64,000 bases of DNA from an uncultured Christensenella sp. GTDB lineage: Bacteria > Bacillota > Clostridia > Christensenellales > CAG-917. The notes below the pieces were generated by a model. It did not search any database, had not been told where the DNA came from, and saw only the letters and a program-made list of their open reading frames with translations. The DNA is taken from assembly GCA_910578325.1 (NCBI GenBank), contig CAJTQT010000003.1, forward strand, positions 1 through 64,000, read 5' to 3'. Shown piece after piece: positions 1 through 8,074 of this stretch. Numbering within the stretch: the first letter of the stretch is position 1; the number at the start of each line of letters is the position of its first letter. Both the position numbers and the translations under genes were made by a program.

Positions 1-418
1 TTTTAATGACAGTCGCATTCCCACCCTCAGTAGACTGACTCTTTTCTTCAAGCAATTTACTTACTATTGTAGCATCTAAACGGTATCTCGTAATTTTCTT
101 TGAATCATTTGAATATGAGTATTTTGCCTCAAGCCACCATTTCTTTTTATTATCACGATAAAGTGACACAAGTGCATAAGCATCGTGATTAAAATCGGCG
201 GACCACTCTGTATGTTTCCATCTTACATTTGTTATTTGATTAACTATTTCAACTGCAAGTAATTCAAAGTTATTATGGCGATAGTTGTCATCGCTTGGTT
301 CAGTAATACTACTGCTTTTAATTTTGGTTTCTTCGTGAAAATCTAATCCTCTAAAATTCGCCCAATTTACTCCAAACACAGGTAACTCCATAAAATAATT
401 GCAAGTTATTTTATCCAT
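1..418 (-). CDS. N-terminal part of an unrecognised protein with a possible PD-(D/E)xK nuclease-like motif (cut by left edge)
   Basis: An open frame of 139 codons runs from an ATG at 418 off the left edge without a stop, so the gene is partial. I do not recognise the family. It is rich in Lys, Asp and Tyr. An Asp-containing stretch (ADFNHD) is followed about 20 residues later by WWLEAKYS, which resembles the D...ExK core of PD-(D/E)xK nucleases; this is inference only. It is divergent from the tyrosine recombinase at 475, with only about 56 bp between the two starts, so they share a control region. An AT-rich gene beside a recombinase suggests accessory or defence DNA. The rest of the gene, outside the window, would be needed to name it. 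Confidence 0.6.
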   Translation of the reverse strand, partial: MDKITCNYFMELPVFGVNWANFRGLDFHEETKIKSSSITEPSDDNYRHNNFELLAVEIVNQITNVRWKHTEWSADFNHDAYALVSLYRDNKKKWWLEAKYSYSNDSKKITRYRLDATIVSKLLEEKSQSTEGGNATVIK

Positions 419-474
419 AATTTACCACATATTGGTATAATTTTCAATAGAAAAATAAAAAAATTGGAGAAAAT

Positions 475-1362
475 ATGGATTATTTATCAAAATTTATCAC
501 CTATTTACAGGTGACAAAAAACTTATCAACCAAGACATTGTCCGCATATAAAAGCGACTTGTCTCAATTTTTTAGTTACGAAGTCAATGTTCTTCAACCG
601 GATATTTGCGCCTATGTTGCACATTTAAGCACAAACTTACATCTGAAAGATACGTCTATCCGCAGAAAAATAATCACGCTAAAATGCTTCTATGATTATC
701 TGCTAGATATTGACGAAATTGTCTCTTCACCATTTATGCGATTAAAATTTAAATTTAAGCAAGAGCAAAAACTTCCCAAGACTCTTTCCATAAACGAAGT
801 TACAAGGTTGCTCAACTGTTTTAATATAGATACCTCTACACTTTCGCCATTTGCTCAAAAAGAATATACTCGTGATGCCGCCCTATTAGATTTACTTATA
901 TGTACGGGAATACGTATTGGCGAAGCGGCAGCTATAACTCTTGAAGATATAAACATATCTGAACACACCCTTTTAATACACGGCAAAGGAAGAAAACAAC
1001 GTTTGATTTATATTTCTTCCCCTATCACTTGGAATAGAGTTCACGCTTTGGTTAAAGAACGTAAAAGAGCTAACGATCTTCACCTTTTCGTAAATCGTTA
1101 TGGACGACCTATAACTATTCACGGAATTGAAGATATTTATAAAAAATACATACGGAAAGCAAAAATCAACACCAAATCCACACCACACTATTTGCGCCAT
1201 ACATTTGCAACGAATTTACTTGCTAACGGCGCAGACCTTCGCTCAGTACAAGAAATACTTGGACACGCCAGCGTGGCCACTACTCAAATATATACCGAAG
1301 TTACAACCAATCGTAAAAAACAAGTTCTAAAAAAATTCAATTACAGAAACAAGCTTATATAA
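475..1362 (+). CDS. Tyrosine recombinase / XerC-XerD-like integrase
   Basis: Site-specific recombinase of the phage-integrase family, 295 aa, the usual Xer size. Residues 1-90 form the SAM-like core-binding domain. The catalytic domain shows the whole active-site set: Arg147 (in TGIRIGEA), Lys171 or Lys174 in HGKGRKQR, His238 and Arg241 (HYLRH), His264 (LGHAS) and nucleophile Tyr273 (QIYTEV). The protein should therefore be active. It acts by strand exchange through a 3'-phosphotyrosine link. Nothing ties it to chromosome-dimer resolution: it sits alone, divergent from a partial gene, in AT-rich DNA with gene debris downstream. A mobile-element integrase or a phase-switch recombinase is therefore as likely as true XerC/D. 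No flanking inverted repeats were recognised. Confidence 0.9.
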   Translation: MDYLSKFITYLQVTKNLSTKTLSAYKSDLSQFFSYEVNVLQPDICAYVAHLSTNLHLKDTSIRRKIITLKCFYDYLLDIDEIVSSPFMRLKFKFKQEQKLPKTLSINEVTRLLNCFNIDTSTLSPFAQKEYTRDAALLDLLICTGIRIGEAAAITLEDINISEHTLLIHGKGRKQRLIYISSPITWNRVHALVKERKRANDLHLFVNRYGRPITIHGIEDIYKKYIRKAKINTKSTPHYLRHTFATNLLANGADLRSVQEILGHASVATTQIYTEVTTNRKKQVLKKFNYRNKLI

Positions 1363-1766
1363 ATTTCATTATTTGTTATTCGAATTTTATTAGCCGCTAC
1401 ATCATCTTGATATAGCGGTAATTTTTATTTCTTTTTATAATGCCTTCTTGTCTATATTCATAAGAATTCACCGAGCAAAAAAGTGCAACCCTATTTGTTG
1501 ATCTATTTCTATTATATTCGTCTTAAGTTATCACAAATTGTATTTATCTGAATGTATATTTTATACACAGCCATAGGCTTGTTTTATAATACTAAAAAAA
1601 CGCTAAAAACCTTCGGATTGAAGTGCCTCTCAGTTCAACATTAGGTCAACATTTGGCACAAATACATATAAATACAGATAAATACAGATTAGTACGATTT
1701 CAACTCCGTAACAGCATATTATAGTAGATTTTTGCGGAAGAATTGAGCGATTTTGATACATATTAA

Positions 1767-1862
1767 GACACTTTAAAACGCCAAAATTTATTGGGCAATA
1801 ATCCTATGGTCGGCGCATCGGTCGCTTGCGCAGTTGCCGTTCAGGAAGCGCTTACTAAATAA
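1767..1862 (+). pseudogene. Fossil C-terminus of a lost gene
   Basis: A short open frame after a stop at 1764-1766 reads TLKRQNLLGNNPMVG..., followed by SVACAVAVQEALTK and a TAA stop at 1860-1862. Its Ala/Val-rich helix-like end, its GC-richer composition and an intrinsic terminator 50 bp downstream are typical of the natural 3' end of a gene whose 5' part is gone. The breakpoint coincides with the change from AT-rich recombinase DNA to normal composition. I cannot identify the parent family. Confidence 0.4.
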
Positions 1863-1910
1863 CTTTCACGCGCGATGAGGCTTTTGCCTCTGAGCAGCAG
1901 TGATAACCGA

Positions 1911-1943
1911 AACCAAAGCATCTCTTCGAGATGCTTTTTGGTT
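1911..1943 (+). terminator. Intrinsic terminator hairpin
   Basis: A perfect 10-bp stem (aaagcatctc / gagatgcttt) closes on a 3-nt loop and runs into a T-tract. Outer aacc/ggtt pairs extend it. It lies after the fossil coding end at 1862. Confidence 0.75.
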
Positions 1944-2104
1944 ATTTTAACGGTCCCGCGTGCCGTTAAAATTCGGGAAGCATAATCGCTTAACTATCTG
2001 CAAGAAGAATTTACCTCCCTGTTTTGGTTGCGCAAAATGGGAATAGATGTTATCATAACTCAATAATAAACAATTTGTACGATTAATAATAAAAGTATAA
2101 TACT

Positions 2105-3430
2105 ATGGACAAAAATAAAAAAATTATCATACTCGGCGCAGGAATCGGCGGTTTGTACGTTGCCAAAACTCTCGGCAACGTCGGTTTTTCAGTCACCGTA
2201 TACGAAAAAAAGCAACGCCACGAACTGGGATACCCTTGGCACGACGCAATTGACAAGGATACTTTCAAAAAATCCAGCATAAGCATCCCGCAACATCTGT
2301 GTCTTCAAAAGCAGGTACTAGATTTTTACAGCCCGTCAGGTGACGGATATATACGTCAGGGAGAAAAGGCAAGCCAGAACTTCGATATCGACAGAAAAAA
2401 ACTGATTGAACATCTCATTACTCTTGCCGAGGAATGCTGCGACTTGAATTTCGGCGTAGCGGCGGACAGTCTGATTACGGACGGCGACCGAGTTTTGGGA
2501 GTAACCGTAAACGGCAAAAATGAGTATTGCGACCTCGTCATAGACTCAACGGGATTATTTTCTCCGTACAGAATGCAAATTGACGAAAAGTTTTTGATGT
2601 CCGACAAACTGCTTCCTCACGATTATCTTATGACACATCGCGGCATTTATCGAAAAACTGACTTTTCTTCCGCGCCGTCAAACGTATATCTTATGCCCGA
2701 CGGTTTCAGTGTGCTTTGGTGCAAAGACGCGCCGAACGTTGCGCTGTCGGACATATTCATAAGCAATTTCGAAAAATTGAGCGATTCTGACGTTGAAAAC
2801 GCGCTCACCTATATAAAAGAGCGTAATCCGTACATAACGGACGATTGCGTCATAAGCGTACGCGAATCGATTCCCGTCAGATATCCTCTTGCCACAATTG
2901 TAGCAAACGGCTACGCTCTTGTTGGCAACAGCGCTTTTATGACAAAGCCGACGTCCGGCTCGGGAATAGAAAATACGCTTAACGCAGCACAGATTCTTTC
3001 CGACGTAGTAAAGCGTGCAACCGACTTTTCCGCATCGTCGCTGTGGCGTTATGCCGTAAAAGTCAACAACTCGTTCGGTTCAAACTGCTATATGGCTTAC
3101 GTCGCAAGATCCAGATTTCAATGTCTCGACCGCGACGACTTAGTTTGGATTTTCACATCGGGAGTGCTCAATGATACGCTTCTCTCCCTTGCTCGGTTCG
3201 ACATTAAGCATTTAAACGAATTTAAGTTGGATAGTTTAAAAGACAGCCTGCATCTTGCAAAATCAAGGAACTATCTAGTAAAACAGATTGAATCTATACT
3301 TTTAAATTGCGCTCGAGCAAAACTCATCGCAATGAGAATGCCCCGCATATACAACGAACGGCTCATCGCGCGTTGGAAATCCGATTATGACGATTTCGCG
3401 CGTACCGCTCTTGTAAATTATAATATGTAA
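2105..3430 (+). CDS. FAD-dependent oxidoreductase, geranylgeranyl-reductase/halogenase-like fold
   Basis: 441 aa flavoprotein of the PHBH-type group. The N-terminal Rossmann motif GAGIGG is at residues 11-16. An acidic end of the second strand (VYEK) binds the FAD ribose. The segment LVIDSTG lies mid-protein, and the second FAD loop reads GNSAFMTKPTSGSGIENTL near residue 280, the G-D/N-A...P..G.G signature of this family. The substrate is unknown; relatives reduce prenyl chains or hydroxylate/halogenate aromatics. No partner gene is adjacent. A convergent gene lies downstream, separated by a shared terminator. The upstream leader shows no strong Shine-Dalgarno, but the first ATG is well placed for the FAD motif. 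The broad family is certain, the reaction is not. Confidence 0.8.
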   Translation: MDKNKKIIILGAGIGGLYVAKTLGNVGFSVTVYEKKQRHELGYPWHDAIDKDTFKKSSISIPQHLCLQKQVLDFYSPSGDGYIRQGEKASQNFDIDRKKLIEHLITLAEECCDLNFGVAADSLITDGDRVLGVTVNGKNEYCDLVIDSTGLFSPYRMQIDEKFLMSDKLLPHDYLMTHRGIYRKTDFSSAPSNVYLMPDGFSVLWCKDAPNVALSDIFISNFEKLSDSDVENALTYIKERNPYITDDCVISVRESIPVRYPLATIVANGYALVGNSAFMTKPTSGSGIENTLNAAQILSDVVKRATDFSASSLWRYAVKVNNSFGSNCYMAYVARSRFQCLDRDDLVWIFTSGVLNDTLLSLARFDIKHLNEFKLDSLKDSLHLAKSRNYLVKQIESILLNCARAKLIAMRMPRIYNERLIARWKSDYDDFARTALVNYNM

Positions 3431-3454
3431 AACAATTTAAATATAATAAAAAGA

Positions 3455-3482
3455 AAAACCGCACATCTAAACGTGCGGTTTT
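3455..3482. terminator. Bidirectional terminator between convergent genes
   Basis: A 10-bp stem, aaaaccgcac / gtgcggtttt, with an 8-nt loop has A-runs on one side and T-runs on the other, so it can serve both the + strand oxidoreductase and the - strand DUF1508 gene. Confidence 0.85.
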
Positions 3483-3501
3483 AGTTTATTGTTATTTTAG
3501 C

Positions 3502-4656
3502 TCATTGCTCTCTAATAATATCGGTCTGGGCGTATTTTTTAACTTCCGAGATAAGAGCGTTTGCCTCTTCGAAAGAATTTTGAGGGTCACCTTTGTGAAC
3601 GTAAGACTTACGGCGCAGTTCAAAGAAGAACTTAGAATCCTCCACTTCTACAAGGAAAGAACCGACTAGCACGTGCGTCTGGAATCTGGTTATGGCGCGT
3701 TGCACGTATTCAAGCGCGCTGTAATTGCTGCTCTGATACAAAATTTTATTAGACGGGCTGTACAACGTATAGAAATACTCTTCCGAGCCGTCCTCTTTGG
3801 AAACGTGTTCGACAATATACTTTCCGTAAATAATCGACTCGTCAAATCCGTCTACCTTAGCAGGTTCGTTTCGTTTGTTCTTAGGCGTTTTAAGAGCAAG
3901 GAAAGGAGGAGTTATCTTTTTGACAATGACCTCTTTTCTGTTTTTCTTTGCTTCTGCGTCAAGTTCCGCCTTCTTAGCCGCTAATTTCTTAGCAAGCGCG
4001 GGCGAAGGAGTGCCTTCGTAATAGCAAGCGTCTTCGGGATCGTAATACACGCCTTCGTACTCGCCGTCGTATTTCGACCAATCGTCGGGCTTCTTTTTCA
4101 ATGCCGATTTCTCAGGCTTAACGGGCTTAGGCTCTTCCGCCTTTTCTTCTTTTACGGGTTCGGGAGCAGTCTCCTCAGCAACGACGGCGGGAGCAGGTTC
4201 CTCCACGGTTTTTTCATTCCGCTCTTCAACGGGAGGCTCTTGCCGTACGGGTTCTTCAGACACAGGCTGAGACGGCTGTTCATTTACGGGAGAAGACTCC
4301 GCTTCGACAGGCACTTCTACGGTGTCGTGAACGATAATCAAATGCTCCTCGTCCAGCAATTCTTCTCTTATACGCTTATTCGAAAGCAGTTTAGCGCGCT
4401 TCTCGCTTAATTGCCTGTTCAGACGCATTTCCTCGCCAGTGACGCCGTATTCCGCAAAAAACTCGTCTTCCGCCTTATCTTCCAAAGCGTCTTTGTGCTC
4501 TTTTGCCGCCTTAATGCAGTTGACAATGGCTACCGCAATAATGGCAACGGCAGATATAACTACGACCAGAATAACAATAAGCGCGGCTATTCCGTCAAGT
4601 GCGCCGAGTCTGAGGTTTTCAAGAATTCCACTTCCCATTGATTTCCCCCTCTCCAA
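3502..4656 (-). CDS. Membrane-anchored protein with acidic/proline-rich linker and C-terminal DUF1508-like repeats
   Basis: 384 aa. One transmembrane helix lies near residues 17-48 (Val/Ile/Ala-rich). A long charged, Pro/Glu/Val-rich low-complexity stalk follows to about residue 190. A folded C-terminal half has two related units resembling DUF1508/YegP: the first contains DGSEEYFYTLYSPSNKILYQSS, the second FLVEVEDSKFFFELRRKS. The layout is a membrane-tethered small domain, and the side of the membrane is not clear. It is a stand-alone gene, with its own 176-bp upstream gap to comEC on the same strand. Function is unknown; DUF1508 proteins are common in Clostridia and uncharacterised. An ATG preceded by a GGAG-type ribosome site (ctctcc on +) supports the start. 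Confidence 0.7.
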   Translation of the reverse strand: MERGKSMGSGILENLRLGALDGIAALIVILVVVISAVAIIAVAIVNCIKAAKEHKDALEDKAEDEFFAEYGVTGEEMRLNRQLSEKRAKLLSNKRIREELLDEEHLIIVHDTVEVPVEAESSPVNEQPSQPVSEEPVRQEPPVEERNEKTVEEPAPAVVAEETAPEPVKEEKAEEPKPVKPEKSALKKKPDDWSKYDGEYEGVYYDPEDACYYEGTPSPALAKKLAAKKAELDAEAKKNRKEVIVKKITPPFLALKTPKNKRNEPAKVDGFDESIIYGKYIVEHVSKEDGSEEYFYTLYSPSNKILYQSSNYSALEYVQRAITRFQTHVLVGSFLVEVEDSKFFFELRRKSYVHKGDPQNSFEEANALISEVKKYAQTDIIREQ

Positions 4657-4832
4657 TCCGTTAAGGATATAAATATATTATCACACAAAGTTATTAAGCG
4701 CAATATATATTTTTTATTTCTCATACGATAATATGCGCCGCCGCTCCTTAATAATACGGCAGACGCGAGGATTACTTCTTGAAAACCAAATTTTAAACAA
4801 AGTTAAAATCGTGATATTATCCCGAGCAACTG

Positions 4833-6380
4833 TCACATCAATGAACAAACCGCGCAGATTATCACTGATAAAGCGGAACCTACCGCCGTTCCGACCGCTT
4901 TTGTTTTTCTTTTTGCGAAAACGAATTTAGACAAAAACAGCGCGATTACGGTGAAGCATACAATCGCCGCCGCGCTCGCCGATACGGGCACGGAGGAAAA
5001 TGAAAGATTGCCGACAACGCCGACGTAAACCCTGAACGGTATCAGCAAAAACTTCAAAATCCAAACGAAACCTCCGAACGTCGTTATAAGCGAAAGCAAA
5101 GTAAGTACAAGCGTAGCCACGTAAACGACCATAACGTACGGAAGTACAAAGAAGTTTGAAAGAACAAATAACGTCGGAATCTTCCCGAAGAAATTCCCAA
5201 CCAAAGGCAACGTCATAAAGTTTGTCGCAAAAGAGATTGCGCAAACGTCCGAAAACCGCTTCCCTATATGCCGTTTTGGACTGACCTTGTCTACGAATTT
5301 CATACCCGCGCGTTTGAACGTTCTGTAAAAAAGAAATATACCCAGCACCGAATAGAATGATAAAATAAATCCTATTTCCATCAGCGCAGTCGGACGGAAC
5401 AGCAGAATCAGAATAGCGGCAAGCGACAGGGATGACAAATCGTCGCGTTTCTTTCCGAATGCAACGGCATATCCCAACACTCCGCACATTACGCAGGCGC
5501 GCAACGAAGAAGCCGTAAATGAGCATATCATAGAATACAGAAACGTCAGGATTATGACCGCGATAAACGCGATTTTCGGATTGACTTTCATCTTTCTAAG
5601 CAGAAAGTAAACGAGACCTGCGAGCGTAGAAATATGCAAACCGCTGACGGCAAGCACGTGGGCGAGTCCGCTTTGAGCGATATTGTCGTACAGCGAACCG
5701 TCAAACCCGCGTTTGTCTCCGAGAATCAACGCCTGACAAATAGATGCGGTATACGAATCCGTATTCTGAAATAGCGTACGCTTTATTGCCAACTGAAAAT
5801 TCAACGGAAAAGGAGGATCGCCTTCGCTTTGCTTTACGACGTCGGAAACCAGCGCGAAGTATCCGTTTCCTTTTGAACGGTCAGACGCATAAGTCGTATC
5901 GAATTTGCGGTGCGGTCTGCCTTTAATCATACCTGTGAGCAGAACGGTGTCGCCCGCATTGTAATCGGGATTGAGTTTATGCGGAACGTATACATAAGCG
6001 TCGTATCTCAACTTTTTGCCGTCTACTCTGATGTCCGTAACATAAAATGTGGACTCCTCGCTGTTAATGATAATTTCGCTTGAAACGGTAGCGGAAAACT
6101 CGCCCTCGAAATAATCTATTGTGTTCGCATCGAAAACCGCATTTGAACTTGTTATGCCGATTAAACCTATCAGCATAGCAAGCGGAATATAGAAAAACTT
6201 TCTGACTTTTCTTAAACCCGCAACAAGAGCAAAAGCAATTGCCGCCGTCAAGCACATAGCCACAATATACGCGGTGTGCTCTCCGTAAACCGCCTCTCCG
6301 AGTATTATGCCCAACATCAGTGCGAATGCGAAAACGCATAACGGTCGGTAATTGAAAATACGCTTGTCTTTAATAGTCAT
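4833..6380 (-). CDS. comEC: ComEC/Rec2-type competence membrane protein lacking the C-terminal nuclease-like domain
   Basis: 515 aa, polytopic. Early helices and an OB-like region (DUF4131 type, residues ~30-200) lead into the competence domain, recognisable by ALILGDKRG followed by GLAHVLAVSGLHIS near residue 220, and by many hydrophobic helices to the end. ComEC forms the inner-membrane channel for single-stranded DNA uptake. Typical ComEC is 700-800 aa because a metallo-beta-lactamase-like domain follows; here the protein ends after the last helices, as in the shorter forms known from several lineages. No comEA or pilus gene is in the window. Upstream a TATAAT box lies at 6425-6430 on this strand. 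Family assignment is firm; activity in transformation is not shown. Confidence 0.85.
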   Translation of the reverse strand: MTIKDKRIFNYRPLCVFAFALMLGIILGEAVYGEHTAYIVAMCLTAAIAFALVAGLRKVRKFFYIPLAMLIGLIGITSSNAVFDANTIDYFEGEFSATVSSEIIINSEESTFYVTDIRVDGKKLRYDAYVYVPHKLNPDYNAGDTVLLTGMIKGRPHRKFDTTYASDRSKGNGYFALVSDVVKQSEGDPPFPLNFQLAIKRTLFQNTDSYTASICQALILGDKRGFDGSLYDNIAQSGLAHVLAVSGLHISTLAGLVYFLLRKMKVNPKIAFIAVIILTFLYSMICSFTASSLRACVMCGVLGYAVAFGKKRDDLSSLSLAAILILLFRPTALMEIGFILSFYSVLGIFLFYRTFKRAGMKFVDKVSPKRHIGKRFSDVCAISFATNFMTLPLVGNFFGKIPTLFVLSNFFVLPYVMVVYVATLVLTLLSLITTFGGFVWILKFLLIPFRVYVGVVGNLSFSSVPVSASAAAIVCFTVIALFLSKFVFAKRKTKAVGTAVGSALSVIICAVCSLM

Positions 6381-6451
6381 AAAGTCGAATAAATCTCACA
6401 ATCGACACTTTATATGTCATTTGTATTATAGTAAAATCCGTCTTCCGACAA

Positions 6452-6482
6452 TATCGGCAAACTGTAATACAGCCCGCCGATA
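6452..6482 (-). terminator. Inverted repeat after the flavoprotein operon (possible terminator)
   Basis: The 8-bp arms atatcggc / gccgatat enclose a second small hairpin. It lies 13 bp past the stop of the DUF1667 gene. It lacks a clear U-run, so termination is only likely, and it overlaps the probable comEC promoter. Confidence 0.4.
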
Positions 6483-6494
6483 TCCGAAATAAGA

Positions 6495-6833
6495 TTATTT
6501 TCTTCCTGTAACGATTACGTTAACGCCCAGTCCGAGCACGTTTTCGGCAATTACATCGCCGATTACGACACCGTCGTCGGCAACGAGTTTACCTATAAAA
6601 TTCACAACGTCGAAAATTCTCTCTTTGGGAACTGCGTCCGAAGTTTTGACAGAGGCAACTCCGCCTCCGTTCATTTTGACAAGCGTCGTGATCGCGCGTC
6701 TGGGATGTTCGAATTCGTCCGCTCCGTACTTCTCTCCACGCTTGCAGGTGTTGCCTGTCACAACAATTTTTCCGTCCGATTTTTCAACGGTCAAAGGACA
6801 GCCCATAGGGCACATTATACATATCGTATTCAT
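6495..6833 (-). CDS. DUF1667 small cysteine-rich partner protein
   Basis: 112 aa protein with a CxMxCPxxC-like N-terminus (CIMCPMGCPL) and a further Cys (GNTCKRG), matching DUF1667. Four cysteines suggest a small Fe-S or zinc site. It is the third gene of a tightly overlapping unit with two flavoproteins, which in Clostridia is the usual neighbourhood of DUF1667 next to GlpA/GlpB-like dehydrogenases. It may act like the GlpC electron-transfer subunit, but this is inferred from context. The start overlaps the stop of the upstream gene by 4 bases, which implies translational coupling. Confidence 0.8.
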   Translation of the reverse strand: MNTICIMCPMGCPLTVEKSDGKIVVTGNTCKRGEKYGADEFEHPRRAITTLVKMNGGGVASVKTSDAVPKERIFDVVNFIGKLVADDGVVIGDVIAENVLGLGVNVIVTGRK

Positions 6834-8074
6834 TTTTCCAACCTCACGATAACATCCCCGCTTATGCTTGATTTGTCAATTTCGACGCTTCCCATTTCGC
6901 CGGGGGCAAGAACCATAAACTTTTTGGAAACAAGCGTATTTCCGCCGCTTTCGACAACCAGTCTGCAATTCTTATAAACGTCTCCGACGCGGAAGAACAG
7001 TTTGACTTTGCCCTCTCCTTTTCCTATTCTCTGCGGAAGCGCGTATCTGACGCCGTCTTTAGCCGAAACGGTTACGCTGTCGTAGTCGCGATTCATCTCG
7101 CCCTTGCTGTAAAGCGCGGCGGATCTGCCCGCTATTTCCGCTTCCTGCGACACGTTGTCCACAAGGTCGTGCACGTGAAGCACGTTTCCGCAAGAGAATA
7201 TGCCGTCGATAGACGTCATTCTGTTCTCGTCTACAACCGCGCCCTGAGTTATGCCGCTCATATTCACGTCGAGTCCGCCGAGAAGGTCGTTTTCGGGAAT
7301 CAGTCCTACGGACAGCAACAGCGTATCGCAAGGAATAAACTTCTCTTCCTGCAACACGGGCTTTCTGTCGGGACCGACAGGAGCGTAGTATATGCCTGTA
7401 AGCCTCGGAGAACCCTCGACTCTTGTCACCGTATGCGAATACTTAATGGGTATTCCGTAATCGTCAAGGCATTGCACGATATTTCTTTTAAGCCCGCTGG
7501 AATAAGGCATAAGTTCGAGCACGAGTTTGACCTTTGCACCCTCCGTCGTCATTCTGCGAGCCATAATCAGACCTATGTCGCCGCTGCCGAGTATAACGAC
7601 TTCTTTCCCGACGAGATAACCGTCGATATTGCAGATTTTCTGCGCCATTCCCGCAGTGTATATACCCGCAGGACGGCTTCCCGCAAGTGCGATAGCCCCC
7701 GCGGTACGCTCTCTGCAACCCATTGCGAGCACAATCGCGCCCGCCTCTATTTTGCAAAGTCCGTACGATGGCGACAGTACGGTTACGGTTTTATTCTTAT
7801 CGAGAGACAGCACCATACTTTCAAGCATAACGGTGATATCCTCGTTCTCAACTTTTTTACGGAATCTGTCGGCATATTCAGGCCCCGTCATTTCTTCGCC
7901 GAAATAATGCAATCCGAAACCCTGATGAATGCACTGATTGAGAATTCCGCCCAACCGTACGTCACGTTCAAGAATGACTACGCTTGCGCCTTGCCCGTTA
8001 GCCGACAGAGCCGCCGCCATACCCGCAGGACCGCCGCCGATAACCGCTACGTCGAATTTCATAGTACGCATCAT
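6830..8074 (-). CDS. NAD(P)/FAD-dependent oxidoreductase (GlpB / sarcosine-oxidase-alpha-like)
   Basis: 414 aa pyridine-nucleotide-disulphide-oxidoreductase fold. FAD motif GGGPAGMAAA is at residues 11-20, a central NAD motif (VILGSGDIGLIMARR) is near residue 160, and a C-terminal segment contains GIFSCGN. The tail after ~350 is a small beta domain. It overlaps the upstream GlpA-like gene by 4 bp and is followed by DUF1667. Together they probably form an anaerobic glycerol-3-phosphate dehydrogenase-type complex, or a related 2-hydroxyacid-oxidising complex, passing electrons onward. No glycerol kinase or facilitator gene is nearby, so the substrate is not certain. Confidence 0.8.
   Translation of the reverse strand: MMRTMKFDVAVIGGGPAGMAAALSANGQGASVVILERDVRLGGILNQCIHQGFGLHYFGEEMTGPEYADRFRKKVENEDITVMLESMVLSLDKNKTVTVLSPSYGLCKIEAGAIVLAMGCRERTAGAIALAGSRPAGIYTAGMAQKICNIDGYLVGKEVVILGSGDIGLIMARRMTTEGAKVKLVLELMPYSSGLKRNIVQCLDDYGIPIKYSHTVTRVEGSPRLTGIYYAPVGPDRKPVLQEEKFIPCDTLLLSVGLIPENDLLGGLDVNMSGITQGAVVDENRMTSIDGIFSCGNVLHVHDLVDNVSQEAEIAGRSAALYSKGEMNRDYDSVTVSAKDGVRYALPQRIGKGEGKVKLFFRVGDVYKNCRLVVESGGNTLVSKKFMVLAPGEMGSVEIDKSSISGDVIVRLEK

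Larger units (their letters stand above)
1363..2104. other. Gene-poor interval with short direct repeats and a gene fossil
   Basis: No complete gene is visible. The stretch is AT-rich to about 1,790. It contains a 10-bp unit (aatacagata and close variants) three times in tandem at 1661-1690 and a TCAACATT pair just before it. After about 1,790 base composition shifts to that of the flanking chromosome. A fossil C-terminus and a hairpin terminator follow (listed separately). A further small hairpin lies at about 1950-1968. The recombinase next door makes this a candidate integration scar, but no matching attachment sequence was found in the window. Confidence 0.5.
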
